64,000 nt of DNA from Cylindrotheca closterium (Eukaryota > Bacillariophyta > Bacillariophyceae > Bacillariales > Bacillariaceae): contig CAKOGP040002136.1 of assembly GCA_933822405.4 (NCBI GenBank), positions 124,001 to 188,000 on the forward strand, read 5' to 3'. This document shows, piece by piece, positions 31,613 through 41,446 of the stretch. Made by a program: the position numbers and the translations under genes. The first letter of the stretch is position 1; each line of letters begins with the position of its first letter. The notes under the pieces were generated by a model. The model was not told the origin of the DNA. It was given only the letters and a program-made list of their open reading frames with translations, and searched no databases.

Positions 31613-33613
31613 TTACCATTCTCCGTCATCCTCATCCTCCTCACCATCATTGTCGTCGCCATCATTGTTGTCATTGTCATCATTATTATTATCATCATCA
31701 TCATCATGATCACTATCAAAATCAATCCGCGACATCATTCCCACCACACGAAGGGTTCCTCGAAATGCCAATGGCACACCAACTGTTTGCTGATGCACCA
31801 ACAATACCGAAAGAAGCAATTGGACAATTTGTTGAATACCCGAATTGGAGGGATGATCTTTCGACGCATGGACGATGCATTCGACGCCTCCAAACTGCAA
31901 CAAGTCTTGTAATACACTGGCAGGTTCCAACGAATTGGCAATCATGGATCGAATGACCACGCAGGCAATAAAGACAAGACTTTTGGAATGTCGAAAAAAG
32001 ACCATGGCGGGAACAATCTTTTGGATGCAAGCATTGGTCGGAATGCGAGTATGTTCTCCCAACCTCAACAAAGACACTAGCGCATGCATCTGAACGGCTT
32101 CGTCTTTGGGATACAGTTCCATGCACTCCAAAATGGATTGAACTACTTGTTGCAATGGCAATCCATCAATGGTTTCGACGGATAGCAATCGGCTGAGTGT
32201 ATTCAAGGACACAATCAACAACAATTCGTCTGTTTTGTTTTCTTCCATGATTTGGTAGACTAATAAATGACCATTTTGTTCCACCACTTGTTGTCGGGCT
32301 TCTTGGAGGGATGCGGTAATCTGAAGAAGTGCCAGGCACCCGGTATGTACCAATCGTGTATGATCTTCAAATTCTTGCAATGCCGCCAGAATGACTTCCA
32401 CCACACCCAGTTGGAGCAATTCCCTCTGCAAGGAAGATTCTTGTGGTTCGTCATTGTCATTGTCATTTCCATTGTCATTTCCATTGTCATTTCCATTTCC
32501 ATTGTCACTTTCATTGCTGCTGCTATTGTCAGTAATATTGACCTCTCGAATCATCATGCCCAAAAAGGACATCATGAGACCTTGCAATACCAAATCCTTT
32601 GGAAACTCTTTCATGGCGTTCATCATGACCGAGACAAATCCTTCGTCGACCAATTGATCCCAGGTCGCCCGTTCCGTATCCAACAAAACCTTCAATGCCC
32701 GACATCCCAAGAGCTGAAGTCTCACGGAAGAATGATGGAGTTTCATTCCCATAATGACCGTTGCCACGTCATTGTCGGGCAGCTTGGGGAGTGCATTCGT
32801 AGTAGCATTAGCATTTGTATTTGTATCAGTGGTAGCATTGTTGTTGTTCTTGTTGTTGTTGTTGTTATTTGCATTTTCATCATTCTCATCATTCTCATCA
32901 GCATTATCATTATCATGATTTGCCTCCCCCGCCTTCTTCTTGGCGACCAGACTGCAAGCACACAAGACTCGCCATCCCCGCGTCAAAATGTCAGGTTCCA
33001 AACTTTGAAAGTCATCCAACATGTCCGAGACGGATTGAAAGAGTTCTTCGTCTGGAAAATTAACATATTGATTTGCCTCACCACCACCACCACCATTATT
33101 ATTATTTATATTAATATTGCTGCTGCTGCTGGCACGGGCGGTGGAAGATTCGGCCAAACTCAAAAAGGCTTGGGCCAGCAGGACGCAAAGCTTGTCTGAT
33201 AGGCTGCGTAACGTCCAACGGCAAAAGGCGGACGGACTGTAGGAAAAGGTTGGATAGGAAGCTGACGTATTTGCTGCTGATGATGATACATCATCATCAT
33301 GAGCATCATGAGCATCATCAGTAGCAGCATCATCAGTAGCAGCAGCAGGGTTGTAACTTTCGATTCGTTGTCGTTTGGCTCGTCTGGTCCGGAGTACCGG
33401 TGGTGGTTCGTCTTCCCTTATTGTCGTAGCTCTGTGGGCCATTGCGGTAGCTCGATAGGATGCCTCTGCATGTCTCTCATGTCTTTCATATCTCTCATGA
33501 TCATGACTGTCTTCGTAGTCGTCGTCGCAGTCATCTTCGAATGATATTGGACGCAGTCGTTTTCCGTTTTCATTTCGTGGGAGCTCATCTTCTGATGACC
33601 AGCTGCTTCCCAT
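31613..33613 (-). CDS. Armadillo-like repeat protein with Asn/Asp tracts
   Basis: A 666-residue single-exon protein. The start MGSSWSSE could accept N-myristoylation. An acidic, His/Arg-rich head (1-65) includes a basic RTRRAKRQR near 75, a possible nuclear signal. Helical repeats of armadillo type run from about 130 to 620, with units such as LQLLGCRALKVLL and LVHTGCLALLQIT. They are broken by low-complexity inserts: an Asn run near 165, an Asn/Asp/Glu run near 235-265 and an Asn-Gly-Asp run near 375-395. The tail (about 630-666) is almost wholly Asp/Asn. The inserts come from trinucleotide and 12-18 bp DNA repeats and sit in loops between helices. Probable scaffold; partner unknown. Confidence 0.78.
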   Translation of the reverse strand: MGSSWSSEDELPRNENGKRLRPISFEDDCDDDYEDSHDHERYERHERHAEASYRATAMAHRATTIREDEPPPVLRTRRAKRQRIESYNPAAATDDAATDDAHDAHDDDVSSSAANTSASYPTFSYSPSAFCRWTLRSLSDKLCVLLAQAFLSLAESSTARASSSSNININNNNGGGGGEANQYVNFPDEELFQSVSDMLDDFQSLEPDILTRGWRVLCACSLVAKKKAGEANHDNDNADENDENDENANNNNNNKNNNNATTDTNTNANATTNALPKLPDNDVATVIMGMKLHHSSVRLQLLGCRALKVLLDTERATWDQLVDEGFVSVMMNAMKEFPKDLVLQGLMMSFLGMMIREVNITDNSSSNESDNGNGNDNGNDNGNDNDNDEPQESSLQRELLQLGVVEVILAALQEFEDHTRLVHTGCLALLQITASLQEARQQVVEQNGHLLVYQIMEENKTDELLLIVSLNTLSRLLSVETIDGLPLQQVVQSILECMELYPKDEAVQMHALVSLLRLGEHTRIPTNACIQKIVPAMVFFRHSKSLVFIACVVIRSMIANSLEPASVLQDLLQFGGVECIVHASKDHPSNSGIQQIVQLLLSVLLVHQQTVGVPLAFRGTLRVVGMMSRIDFDSDHDDDDDNNNDDNDNNDGDDNDGEEDEDDGEW

Positions 33614-34279
33614 TCTTCCTTCTTTATATTATTATGTTATCTTATCTTATGTTACATGTATGTTGCATGTATGTTATATTATCGTAGAGCGGAGAATAGC
33701 GTTCAACTGTCCAACCTTGAATGGGTATACTGTATCATATACTGTAGACGAAGCATAAACTTTGGTTTATTGTGCCGGCACAGGTGTGTTCTAATTTTCT
33801 CTATTTAAAATTTTAATTGCTTATTCTCTTGTTCAGATTTCTTATTGGCTCATATATATTGCATTGGATTTGATTCATTCTTCCAGCCTGGCGGGTAATT
33901 CAAACACGTCTTCCACGGGGGGTATAGCACCCTATAACGATACTGGAGACTGGAGATGCCCTTCCTTTTATTTTGATCAACACTACTACAGTACACCACG
34001 AGACATCATTATTTATGTTTTAAAATAGTGCATGATACATCTCTTTGCTTTTACCAAAAAAAACTGTGTATCATTTGATGAAGAGCATCCATCAAATGAA
34101 TGAATGATAATCCGCATGCAGAGTAGCAAATTTAGCGCTTCAAACGGGTTATACCAGTACTACTGCCATCTACCCGCAGCGTTCAGTGGCGACACCCGCC
34201 TTATCACCTGCGGCGGTCAGACGATCTCTTAAAGGCAATCTGCAAATCAGGGATTGCGGCTGCTATGTATACAGTACAA
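33614..34279. other. Spacer, no gene seen
   Basis: About 670 bp, AT-rich, with TTATATTATTATGTTATCTTATC-type simple sequence near 33626-33680. It includes the promoter of the armadillo-like gene. Confidence 0.4.
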
Positions 34280-34645
34280 TCATCATCAGCATCGCCATTT
34301 GTTTGAAACCACTCCGAGCAGGCAGCCACGGATAATTGCGAAGAAACCGCCGCCCAGTATGTACCCCATCGTTCCACCGTTGAGGCTCCCACCAGCCTCC
34401 GCTCATCTTTCAGCAGCAGGCAGTCTGCCTCCTACTAATAATCCGCAACCAATCGAGAGGAAAGAACAAGGGATGTCCTGAACGCTGCGTTTTTGCTGGC
34501 TGTGATTGATTCAGCATGCTGGGCTGATGATGACTGTTGTTCGCGTGATTGTCATCCTTATCCGAATCGTCATCAAACCCCCCTAGAAAGAACAAAAAGG
34601 AGTAAATTGCAATGAGGTGGCGGGCCTCCCCAGTGATTTGTTCAT
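34280..34645 (+). pseudogene. Decayed third copy of the small Ser-rich protein family
   Basis: The nucleotide sequence aligns with the genes at 35506 and 37225: ACTCCGAGCAGGCA (near 34311), ATCGTTCCACCGTTGAGGCTC (34368), ATGTCCTGAACGCTGCG (34472), GGCTGTGATTGATTC (34498) and GGCGGGCCTCCCCAGTGAT (34620). Insertions and frameshifts break the frame throughout, and no start is recognisable. It is the leftmost member of a local array. Confidence 0.75.
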
Positions 34646-35505
34646 GTATGTCAGCTAGGTATGATACCAAACGCACCTGCAGTATAAGGTGTCAGAAATC
34701 TCCAAGTGTCAGAAAGGCACTCGCGGTCATCATGTCACATTTGACGAACCTCTTCGTGCCAGGATTCTACGTTGAGGCTCACCACCGAGCTCTTGTGGTG
34801 CAGTAGGTCTACTAGAGTTGTATACCAGCACAATAGTTGCTGGATGAAACAATGAATCAACCAATCGGGAACAATCGACGTAGCGCCATTATCGCATTGC
34901 TTCACATAATATATGTAAATAGTACCGGTACCCCTCCTCCACAGTATATATGCATATATCCTCCCTTTTGTCCTTTTACTACCCAGGCGGTCCTTGTTCC
35001 TCCATATCAGGCAGGACCAAGATCAAGAAATAATGCAGCAATGCAGTCATTGGATCTTCCAGTGTCCTACCGCCGGCAATTTTCCTTAAACACCAAAGAT
35101 CCGTAGATTTTAGTGCGTATGAAACCGTCTCATTCTCTATTGTTGGTTTTCGCACATGATCAGCTAAAAAATATAATACCATAAAGGGCGGAAAGACGTC
35201 CGCTATGATGTGTTTTTTTCGACATATATGTATATATTTACAAATGGAGCATGGCAGTTCTTGTGATATGTGCGACTTCAACTTCTTTTTTCTCCCCGAG
35301 AAGCAATCAGACGGCTATGCAGGAATGCGAACAGTATATGAAACCAGTTTCTGCTGGCTGGCCCGAAACCCCTGTAGGTAGGTACGTACAGTGTAATAGG
35401 ACGGGTCGCGCTACAGAAATAAACACACATTTCATTCCTTGCAAAAAACGAAAGCATCTGCAGACACAAATAATAAGACAAGCAGTCTACAAAACAGGAA
35501 TAATC

Positions 35506-35877
35506 ATGAACAATCAATCTTCCTCACCATCCTCCTGCTCCTCGTCGAACAGCGGCAACACCACAAGCGGAATCAACGAGTCGTCGTCGCTTCCAGCACC
35601 ATCATCATTGAGGTCACTCCGTGCAGGCATCCACAGATCATTTCCAAATCGCCCACCCATGTTTACGCATCGTTCCCTTGAGGCTCTCGGCCTCAGTTCA
35701 TCGTCCAACAGCAGTCTAAATCCTGATCACCCGGCGATCCGCAATCAGAGGGATATCCTGAACGCTGCATTGGCTGTGATTCATGCCGATGACGATTTGT
35801 TGGCGCAGTTAGTATCCTCGTCGAACTCCAGGAACAAAAAGAGAGATTTGCAAAGAGGTGGGCCTCCTCGGCAATGA
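35506..35877 (+). CDS. Small Ser-rich protein of an unrecognised local family, copy 1
   Basis: A 123-residue protein starting at MNNQSS (ATG at 35506). A Ser/Asn-rich disordered N-terminus leads to LRSLRAGIHR and PNRPPMF, then a Ser-rich insert, and a conserved C-terminal block IRNQRDILNAALAVIHAD with DLLAQL. The end LQRGGPPRQ is identical in copy 2. The C-terminal block looks like one amphipathic helix and is the best conserved part across the three local copies, so it is probably the functional element. No signal peptide or membrane segment. The frame is open further upstream, but the leader is not conserved as protein with copy 2, so the start at 35506 is preferred. Confidence 0.68.
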   Translation: MNNQSSSPSSCSSSNSGNTTSGINESSSLPAPSSLRSLRAGIHRSFPNRPPMFTHRSLEALGLSSSSNSSLNPDHPAIRNQRDILNAALAVIHADDDLLAQLVSSSNSRNKKRDLQRGGPPRQ

Positions 35878-37224
35878 TTGGATGATAAAAAGCAACCCTT
35901 CAGCCATCGAGAGTAATTTTTAACTATTAAAAGGCACCTTATTTTTATTGTATTTTCAAGTATTATAGCTGGAACATAACTGACGTCATAGTGGTTTGAG
36001 CCATTCTTTACCGTAGTGGTGACATCCCAAAAGGTCTAGTTCGATGAATCAATAAAGAAGACAAAGTGCTATTATATAATAGTAGCGCCGTTGTTTGAGG
36101 TACATGGTAGATTCAAGTTCGAATCCAGTGTGTCAGGTTATAAGAGGGTCCGTGTAGGACCCAATGTGGGCGAAACGGTAGTGCTCAATCATGCAAGAGG
36201 ATCTTATTCGTGGAACTTTCATTGATGTTATACTACTTCAAAAATACAAGGAGATTGCGACACTGGGTCTTTTGCGTTCAGAAATACGAACTGCTGTCCA
36301 TCCGCGGAAACTCAGCCTTGCTGAATAATAGCTCGAAACTGCAAAGTCCGACGGGGAGTTTAAGAATATCCAGAACCTGTGCCAAATGGGGAAGTGAGAT
36401 GTAAACTTCCAACCCCAGTGAGATGTAAACTTCCAACCCCAAAGATACATTCATGTGTTAGGGGAGACCCATCTTGCCACGGGGAGTCAATACTGTAGCT
36501 TAGTTGCACATCTCTACATTTTGTACACCGAGGAGCATCCTCCTCGCGTTTCTCCTTTTGTCCGATGAGGCAGTCCTTGTTTTTCTGCCATATTCGAATA
36601 TACCAGGCAGGACCACTACCAGCGGCAATGCAATCTTTGGAAGTTTTCTTGAGTTTTTTTTACATATATTAGACACGCGAAAGTGATCATAGTGTCACGT
36701 GTACCTATGAGACTGTTGGCAAATACCGGTATGATGCCAACGACCTTGCCTCGTTTGCAGCAATTAATTAAAGGAGCCAGTTCGCTGAGCAGAAGACAAA
36801 TGTTTTCATTTGACACAAAAAATCGTTCTGCGGATGAAGAATTTTGTATTTCTTTCTCTATTACAGGCTTTCGAATATCATAGGCTATAAAAAGGTTTTC
36901 CTGTGGTCATAGTGGTGCATGACTCGTTGGTATAACAGCTGTTTTGCAGCTGTTTTGTTTAAGGTGCGGCTTAAAACTTCTCACAAATGATCAGCAGCAG
37001 TCGACAATCCAAAAAACTAGTTCAGGTATGCGAACCAGTTACCGGCACCCTCTGCAGGTAGATGTGTACGTACGGTAGAGTACATACCATTTCGTTTTTC
37101 GAAAGGTTGCACCGGTCCAGCTCCGCTATTAGCGGTCGTTGATTTCGTTGCAGTTTCACTCCGCACAAAAAAAGAAATCACCTGGAAGACACATACGACA
37201 CTACTGCAGAAAAGAAGCATACTC
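35878..37224. other. Spacer between the two Ser-rich genes
   Basis: 1.35 kb. The right 680 bp is the duplicated leader of copy 2. A 24-bp direct repeat lies at 36393-36416 and 36417-36440 (AGTGAGATGTAAACTTCC...). No other gene is supported. Confidence 0.5.
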
Positions 37225-37539
37225 ATGAACAATCAATCTTCCTCATCCTCCGCTTGCTCATCCTCGGCCAACGTCAATAGCAGCAGAACCAATGAGTCAT
37301 CGTCGCTTCAAGGACCATCGTTGAGGTCACTCCGAGCTAGCATCCGCAGACGATCATTGCCAAACAGCCCACCAATGTTTAGTCTCGCACATCCTGCCGA
37401 TCGCCCGATCCGCAATCAAAGGGAGATACTGAACGCTGCATTGGCTGTGATTCATGCCGATGGCGACCTTGTCGCGCAATTGTCGTCATCATCATCATCG
37501 AACCGAAAATTGCAAAGAGGCGGGCCTCCCCGGCAATGA
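37225..37539 (+). CDS. Small Ser-rich protein of the same local family, copy 2
   Basis: A 104-residue protein starting MNNQSSSSS. It shares LRSLRASIRRRSLPNSPPMF, then IRNQREILNAALAVIHAD, and the terminal LQRGGPPRQ with copy 1, and lacks the insert of about 17 residues found between the two blocks there. Retention of the frame and conserved blocks across indel-rich DNA suggests selection on the protein. Arg clusters around residue 45 give a basic middle. Function unknown. Confidence 0.68.
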   Translation: MNNQSSSSSACSSSANVNSSRTNESSSLQGPSLRSLRASIRRRSLPNSPPMFSLAHPADRPIRNQREILNAALAVIHADGDLVAQLSSSSSSNRKLQRGGPPRQ

Positions 37540-38329
37540 TTGGATGATATCATAGCTACTACTCGTCAGCCACCGTATCATACACGCGAATGTGAGAGTT
37601 ACTTTTGAACCGTTAGGACCTATTGAAAAACTTTATTTTTTATTTGCTATCATGTGCTACCGTGTTGATAGATCAGTGGCGTGACTTCTGCTTTGCCTCG
37701 TTCTTTCATTTTGAAAATGGTACTCACGGATCGAGTACTGTAGAGCGACCAACCAAACTCCCCAAACTGCAGTACCGGTATGGTGAGCTTCAACTTTCAG
37801 AGAGAGCCGCATTGTCGATTTGTCACAAGAATCAATCGAGCGAACATCTTTATCACTTTTCTTGTTTCAGACGCACGAAGGAGCTCGTTGCCACAAATTT
37901 TCTTTCCTCCACTAAGGCACAGTGCAGGCACTCGGGTTCATCTATTGAAAGCAACAACCGAAGAACTCACGTCGTCAAGCGATCGATAGTAGTATTGGCA
38001 CAATCAGCAGGAAGCTCATCTCCCAATAGCGACATGGACCACGAAGAACCTGCAGTCTACCGTGAGGATTGGCCTGACAGTGTTTTGTTTTATATGTGTA
38101 ATTCAAACTTCTCTTTGTCAGGAGTCAAACGATCCAGTTCGCTGATCATGAACTCGAACATCTATATTTTGGAGTCTATTATTGTAACCTTTGTTTTATA
38201 GATGCCTCTAGGATGTACACGTACCTAGGATGTATCTGCATAGCTTTTCTACCGAACTATGTACTTCTTTTTGCTTCTGCATGGTGCCAATTAAATTATG
38301 AATGTAATAATAGTCTAGTTAATATTGAT
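37540..38329. other. Spacer, no gene called
   Basis: About 790 bp. A plus-strand frame (to 38201) starts only from a non-ATG codon and has no recognisable feature, so it is not annotated. Confidence 0.4.
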
Positions 38330-39527
38330 CTATATGGATTCGAGAAGAGAGGATAGGGCCGGGGCCGCTTCGTCGGGAGCACTCGTTCGCCTGTGAAACG
38401 ATGATTCTCGAGATGAACTTCTGTCGGGCCTCGAGGAGGAAAACCAGGAGCTAAAGGAATAGTCATCTATTGAGCTGAAGGAATCTGCAAAAGAGGACGT
38501 GGCTGCTGTGTAGTCATCATCAGCACTATCATCAGTTTCCGTTTCCTTTTGTATCCTATTGATAGTCATTCGCTGACCCTGAATGATTTTTTCGTTTTTG
38601 GAAATGAGCTCTTTGGCTTGCGACAATTCCTTTTCCAATCGTGAAATCACTTTTGACGATCCGTCCGTCTTAAATTGTCAGAGACCACTCGGTTCGATTG
38701 CTCTAGAATGATTTCGTCCTGTCTCTGTAGTCTTCGTTTCAGAATTGTGTTTTCAACTAGAAGGGCGTCATTATTGATGCTAAGTGGACTGCGGGGCGTC
38801 CTCTTATTGGCTTGTTGTTGGTCTTCAGCAGCAGGGTCGTCGTCATAATCTTCTTCAAGTTTTGACTCTAGCTCACACGACTTCAATTGCAAGGCCTCAC
38901 GCTCAATCGCAATGTCATCTCGTTCCTTATGGAGTAGACGACATTCGTCTTGAAGCCTTTCTTCGTATTCTTCCAGTTCAGCATTGAAACAACAGCACGG
39001 TCTTGGCTCTTCTTCTTGGAGGACTTATTACTTCTTCGTCGTCGACGCGAGGATTTGCTCTTGCTTTTTGTGGAGCTTGTCCTCTTCTGACTCACTTGAG
39101 AGTCGGAACTGAGTCGTTTGCTGTTTCTCTTTTTCTTTTTCTTCTTCGCCTTAGTGTTCTTATCATGATCTGTCGTCGTTTCGTCTTGCTCAAAATCCAA
39201 CGACAATGTAGACAAGGAGGATTCTGCTAGTACGACGAGACGATCACCACCACTCGTATCGTGATCAATATACATGTCGTTTTGTGAAGGAGATGGTAGA
39301 CTGTCTTCGGAAAACTCGAGTGTTGGGTCTGATCCGTGCATGGAGAATGCAAACAGGTCGTTCTTGTTGTTAGTCTTTTGTTGGTTATTGCTGTTGTTGC
39401 TGTTGTTGTTGGTCTTCGTCTCGGAACTTCTTGCGTGGTAAGTATGTCTTTTCAAGACTCTGTCATCGGGTTGCATCTCTTTGCTATCGCTATCGCTATC
39501 GCTATTGCTATTGCTATTGCTAGGCAT
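38330..39527 (-). pseudogene. Frameshifted copy of the coiled-coil protein at 41447
   Basis: It begins MPSNSNS at 39527 and follows the intact paralogue through NDLFAFSMH, PSPSQNDMY and the Lys/Ser-rich region. The frame breaks near 38990, just after VVSMLN, where one base appears missing. It resumes in another frame through LQLKSCELESK and LKRRLQRQDEIILEQSN, then breaks again near 38660 before ISRLEKELSQAKELISKNEKI. Two single-base shifts in an otherwise well conserved gene mean either recent death or assembly error. A Gln/Asn-coding microsatellite (39365-39420) and a TATCGC repeat (39486-39520) differ from the copy at 40686. Confidence 0.78.
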
Positions 39528-39702
39528 GGCTGTGTTATTTTGTTTTCTTTTTAGTTGTTGTACGGTAACTCTAGCGCCTCTTTTATTATTTTATTGTGTG
39601 ATGTGGTTTGATGGAATATTGTGGGGATAATTTTTGGCACTATAGCTCGTCCTATATTCGTACGGTACCAAACCAATTATTTTTTATGTTGGATCGTGGC
39701 CA
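39209..39702. repeat. Segment duplicated nearly identically at 40686-41164
   Basis: The 5' part of the frameshifted coiled-coil gene and its promoter recur at 40686-41164 with almost no point changes. Differences are mostly in microsatellite length. The second copy starts directly at the N gap. Confidence 0.85.
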
Positions 39703-40264
39703 TGAATTGAATACGTGTGTAAGGTGAAGATGGTAACAGTCACTATCGTATTACGTTGTTGTTGTGAATCGTTGTCGGATTCCTTTTAATTGTGATGTGG
39801 ATAATTGCATGTTTATCCAAACGGATCGTGAACGTGTTCGCGTGTCGAACCCGTTCCTCGCCAATATATACATTACTTATTGGCCGTGCATGATAGAGAA
39901 CAAGCTGGACATCTGCTTGTTTCTCTGACTCATCATGCGACATCTACGACATGCCTGACATCAAAACACTCCTCTCAAGTTGTTCGCATTACCTTAAAGG
40001 CGGACGACTTGCATTGCTTAATCCATTTTGGATATCAACAAACGACGGGGTAGAGCAGGTGTTATTCAGCCACTGACATGTAACAATTGGTAGTACCATC
40101 TCTTCTGGTAGGTTCGATATGGGGCATTCTACTCCTCGTCCAGTATAAAAAGAAAAATGGGGGGACTTCCATCGATCAATCCACTCAAGAATGCAAAATG
40201 TCACAGTGCCGCTCAGTCTTTGACATTGACTTTCACGTTGGCTCTCAGTCTTTGACATTGACTC
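39703..40264. other. Spacer, possibly the end of the copia relic
   Basis: It contains a 27-29 bp direct repeat, TCTTTGACATTGACT, at about 40220 and 40250, just downstream of the copia RNase H stop. This could be element 3' sequence; no LTR pair could be defined. Confidence 0.35.
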
Positions 40265-40675
40265 TCAGCCTTTACTTCTGAAGATATGATGCAGGAATCG
40301 GCGTACAAAGCCTTCCCGCTTCGGACCAGAAGGCAGCAACTTTGTGAACAGATCAGATTCATTGTCATGAGTGTTAACGTACGCAGTTCTCCACTCATCT
40401 CTGGCAACTCCCTCACGGATGAAGTGATATGCGATGCTTTGCGACTTTTTCTTCAATTGAGATTCCGGAATGGTAGTGTTCGCCAGGACTGACTGGTTGT
40501 CTCCATAGATGAAAACAGGACCTTCAACTGGTATACCCATCATCCGCAACTTGTATCTCAAGCCTCTTAGATACTCGCAACATAGCTTCATTGCACAGAA
40601 CTCACTTCCGAAACTACTTGTCTCAACAGAGGTTTGTTTCTTAGAGAACCAATAGACAGGCGCACAGTTAATATA
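40265..40675 (-). mobile_element. Copia (Ty1-type) RNase H fragment
   Basis: Minus-strand frame with WFSKKQTSVETSSFGSEF near the gap, MKLCCEYLRGLRYKLRMMG, FIYGDNQSV and KKSQSIAYHFIREGVA. This is the characteristic end of copia polyproteins (SSTEAE- and DN/DSQ-type RNase H motifs, then the K-HI-HFIRE region). Reverse transcriptase and integrase are missing on the gap side. Confidence 0.9.
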
Positions 40676-40685
40676 NNNNNNNNNN
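40676..40685. other. Assembly gap (10 N)
   Basis: Ten N separate copia sequence from a near-identical copy of sequence 1.5 kb to the left. True gap length is unknown. Confidence 0.99.
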
Positions 40686-40992
40686 TAGACAAGGAGGATT
40701 CTGCTAGTACGACGAGACGATCACCACCACTCGTATCGTGATCAATATACATGTCGTTTTGTGAAGGAGATGGTAGACTGTCTTCGGAAAACTCGAGTGT
40801 TGGGTCTGATCCATGCATGGAGAATGCAAACAGGTCGTTCTTGTTGTTAGTCTTTTGTTGGTTATTGCTGTTGTTGTTGTTGTTGTTGTTGTTGGTCTTC
40901 GTCTCGGAACTTCTTGCGTGGTAAATATGTCTTTTCAAGACTCTGCCATCGGGTTGCATCTCTTTGCTATCGCTATTGCTATTGCTAGGCAT
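40686..40992 (-). pseudogene. Truncated third copy of the coiled-coil protein gene
   Basis: Encodes the first 102 residues (MPSNSNS to LAESSLS) nearly identically to the copy at 39527, then ends at the N gap. The Asn run is longer here. It may be a real truncation by the copia element, an allele placed in tandem, or a misassembly. Confidence 0.75.
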
Positions 40993-41446
40993 GGCTGTGT
41001 TATTTTGTTTTCTTTTTAGTTGTTGTACGGTAACTCTAGCGCCTCTTCTATTATTTTATTGTGTGATGTGGTTTGATGGAATATTGTGGGGATAATTTTT
41101 GGCACTATATAGCTCGTCCTATATTCGTACCGAACCCATTATTTTTTATGTTGGATCGTGGCCAAAGATGAGATTGATTCCGATCGAATCAATCAATCAC
41201 AATCAATCACAATCAATCAATTTTAACGGCTCGAATGACACCACGAAAATGACGTGGAAGAGGGTATGCAGGTCTCTTCGTGCATAAAAACTGACGAGCA
41301 ACGATGATAACGACTCACCATGGTGTGGCAAAATAATGAAAACAGTCCTGGTTCTTTTTATGTATTTTTCTAGATTTTTATAGTGTTTTTACAGAAACTC
41401 TAGAGAAAGAGTGACTTGATGCAAAATGGCGATTTCCAGTTAGTAT
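40993..41446. other. Duplicated promoter and spacer
   Basis: Up to 41164 it matches the promoter of the copy at 39527. The rest holds an AATCAATCAC microsatellite (41184-41221) and the 3' flank of the next gene. Confidence 0.5.

Larger units (their letters stand above)
34970..37539. repeat. Tandem duplication containing both intact Ser-rich genes
   Basis: Unit 1 runs from about 34970 to 35877 and unit 2 from about 36545 to 37539. Besides the genes, leader sequence is shared: GGC(G/A)GTCCTTGTT near 34987 and 36567, CAGGCAGGACCA near 35009 and 36605, and GAACCAGTT/GAAACCAGTT with GTACGTACxGTA near 35340-35395 and 37028-37075. Each copy is diverged by many small indels. Confidence 0.7.

Noticed and set aside
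36108..36130. Another T-arm-like sequence (AAGTTCGAATCC)
   Set aside because: No acceptor complement at the expected distance upstream; not a tRNA.
37623..38201. Open frame of 192 codons
   Set aside because: It starts at a non-ATG codon, has no conserved block and mixes codons like the surrounding spacer.
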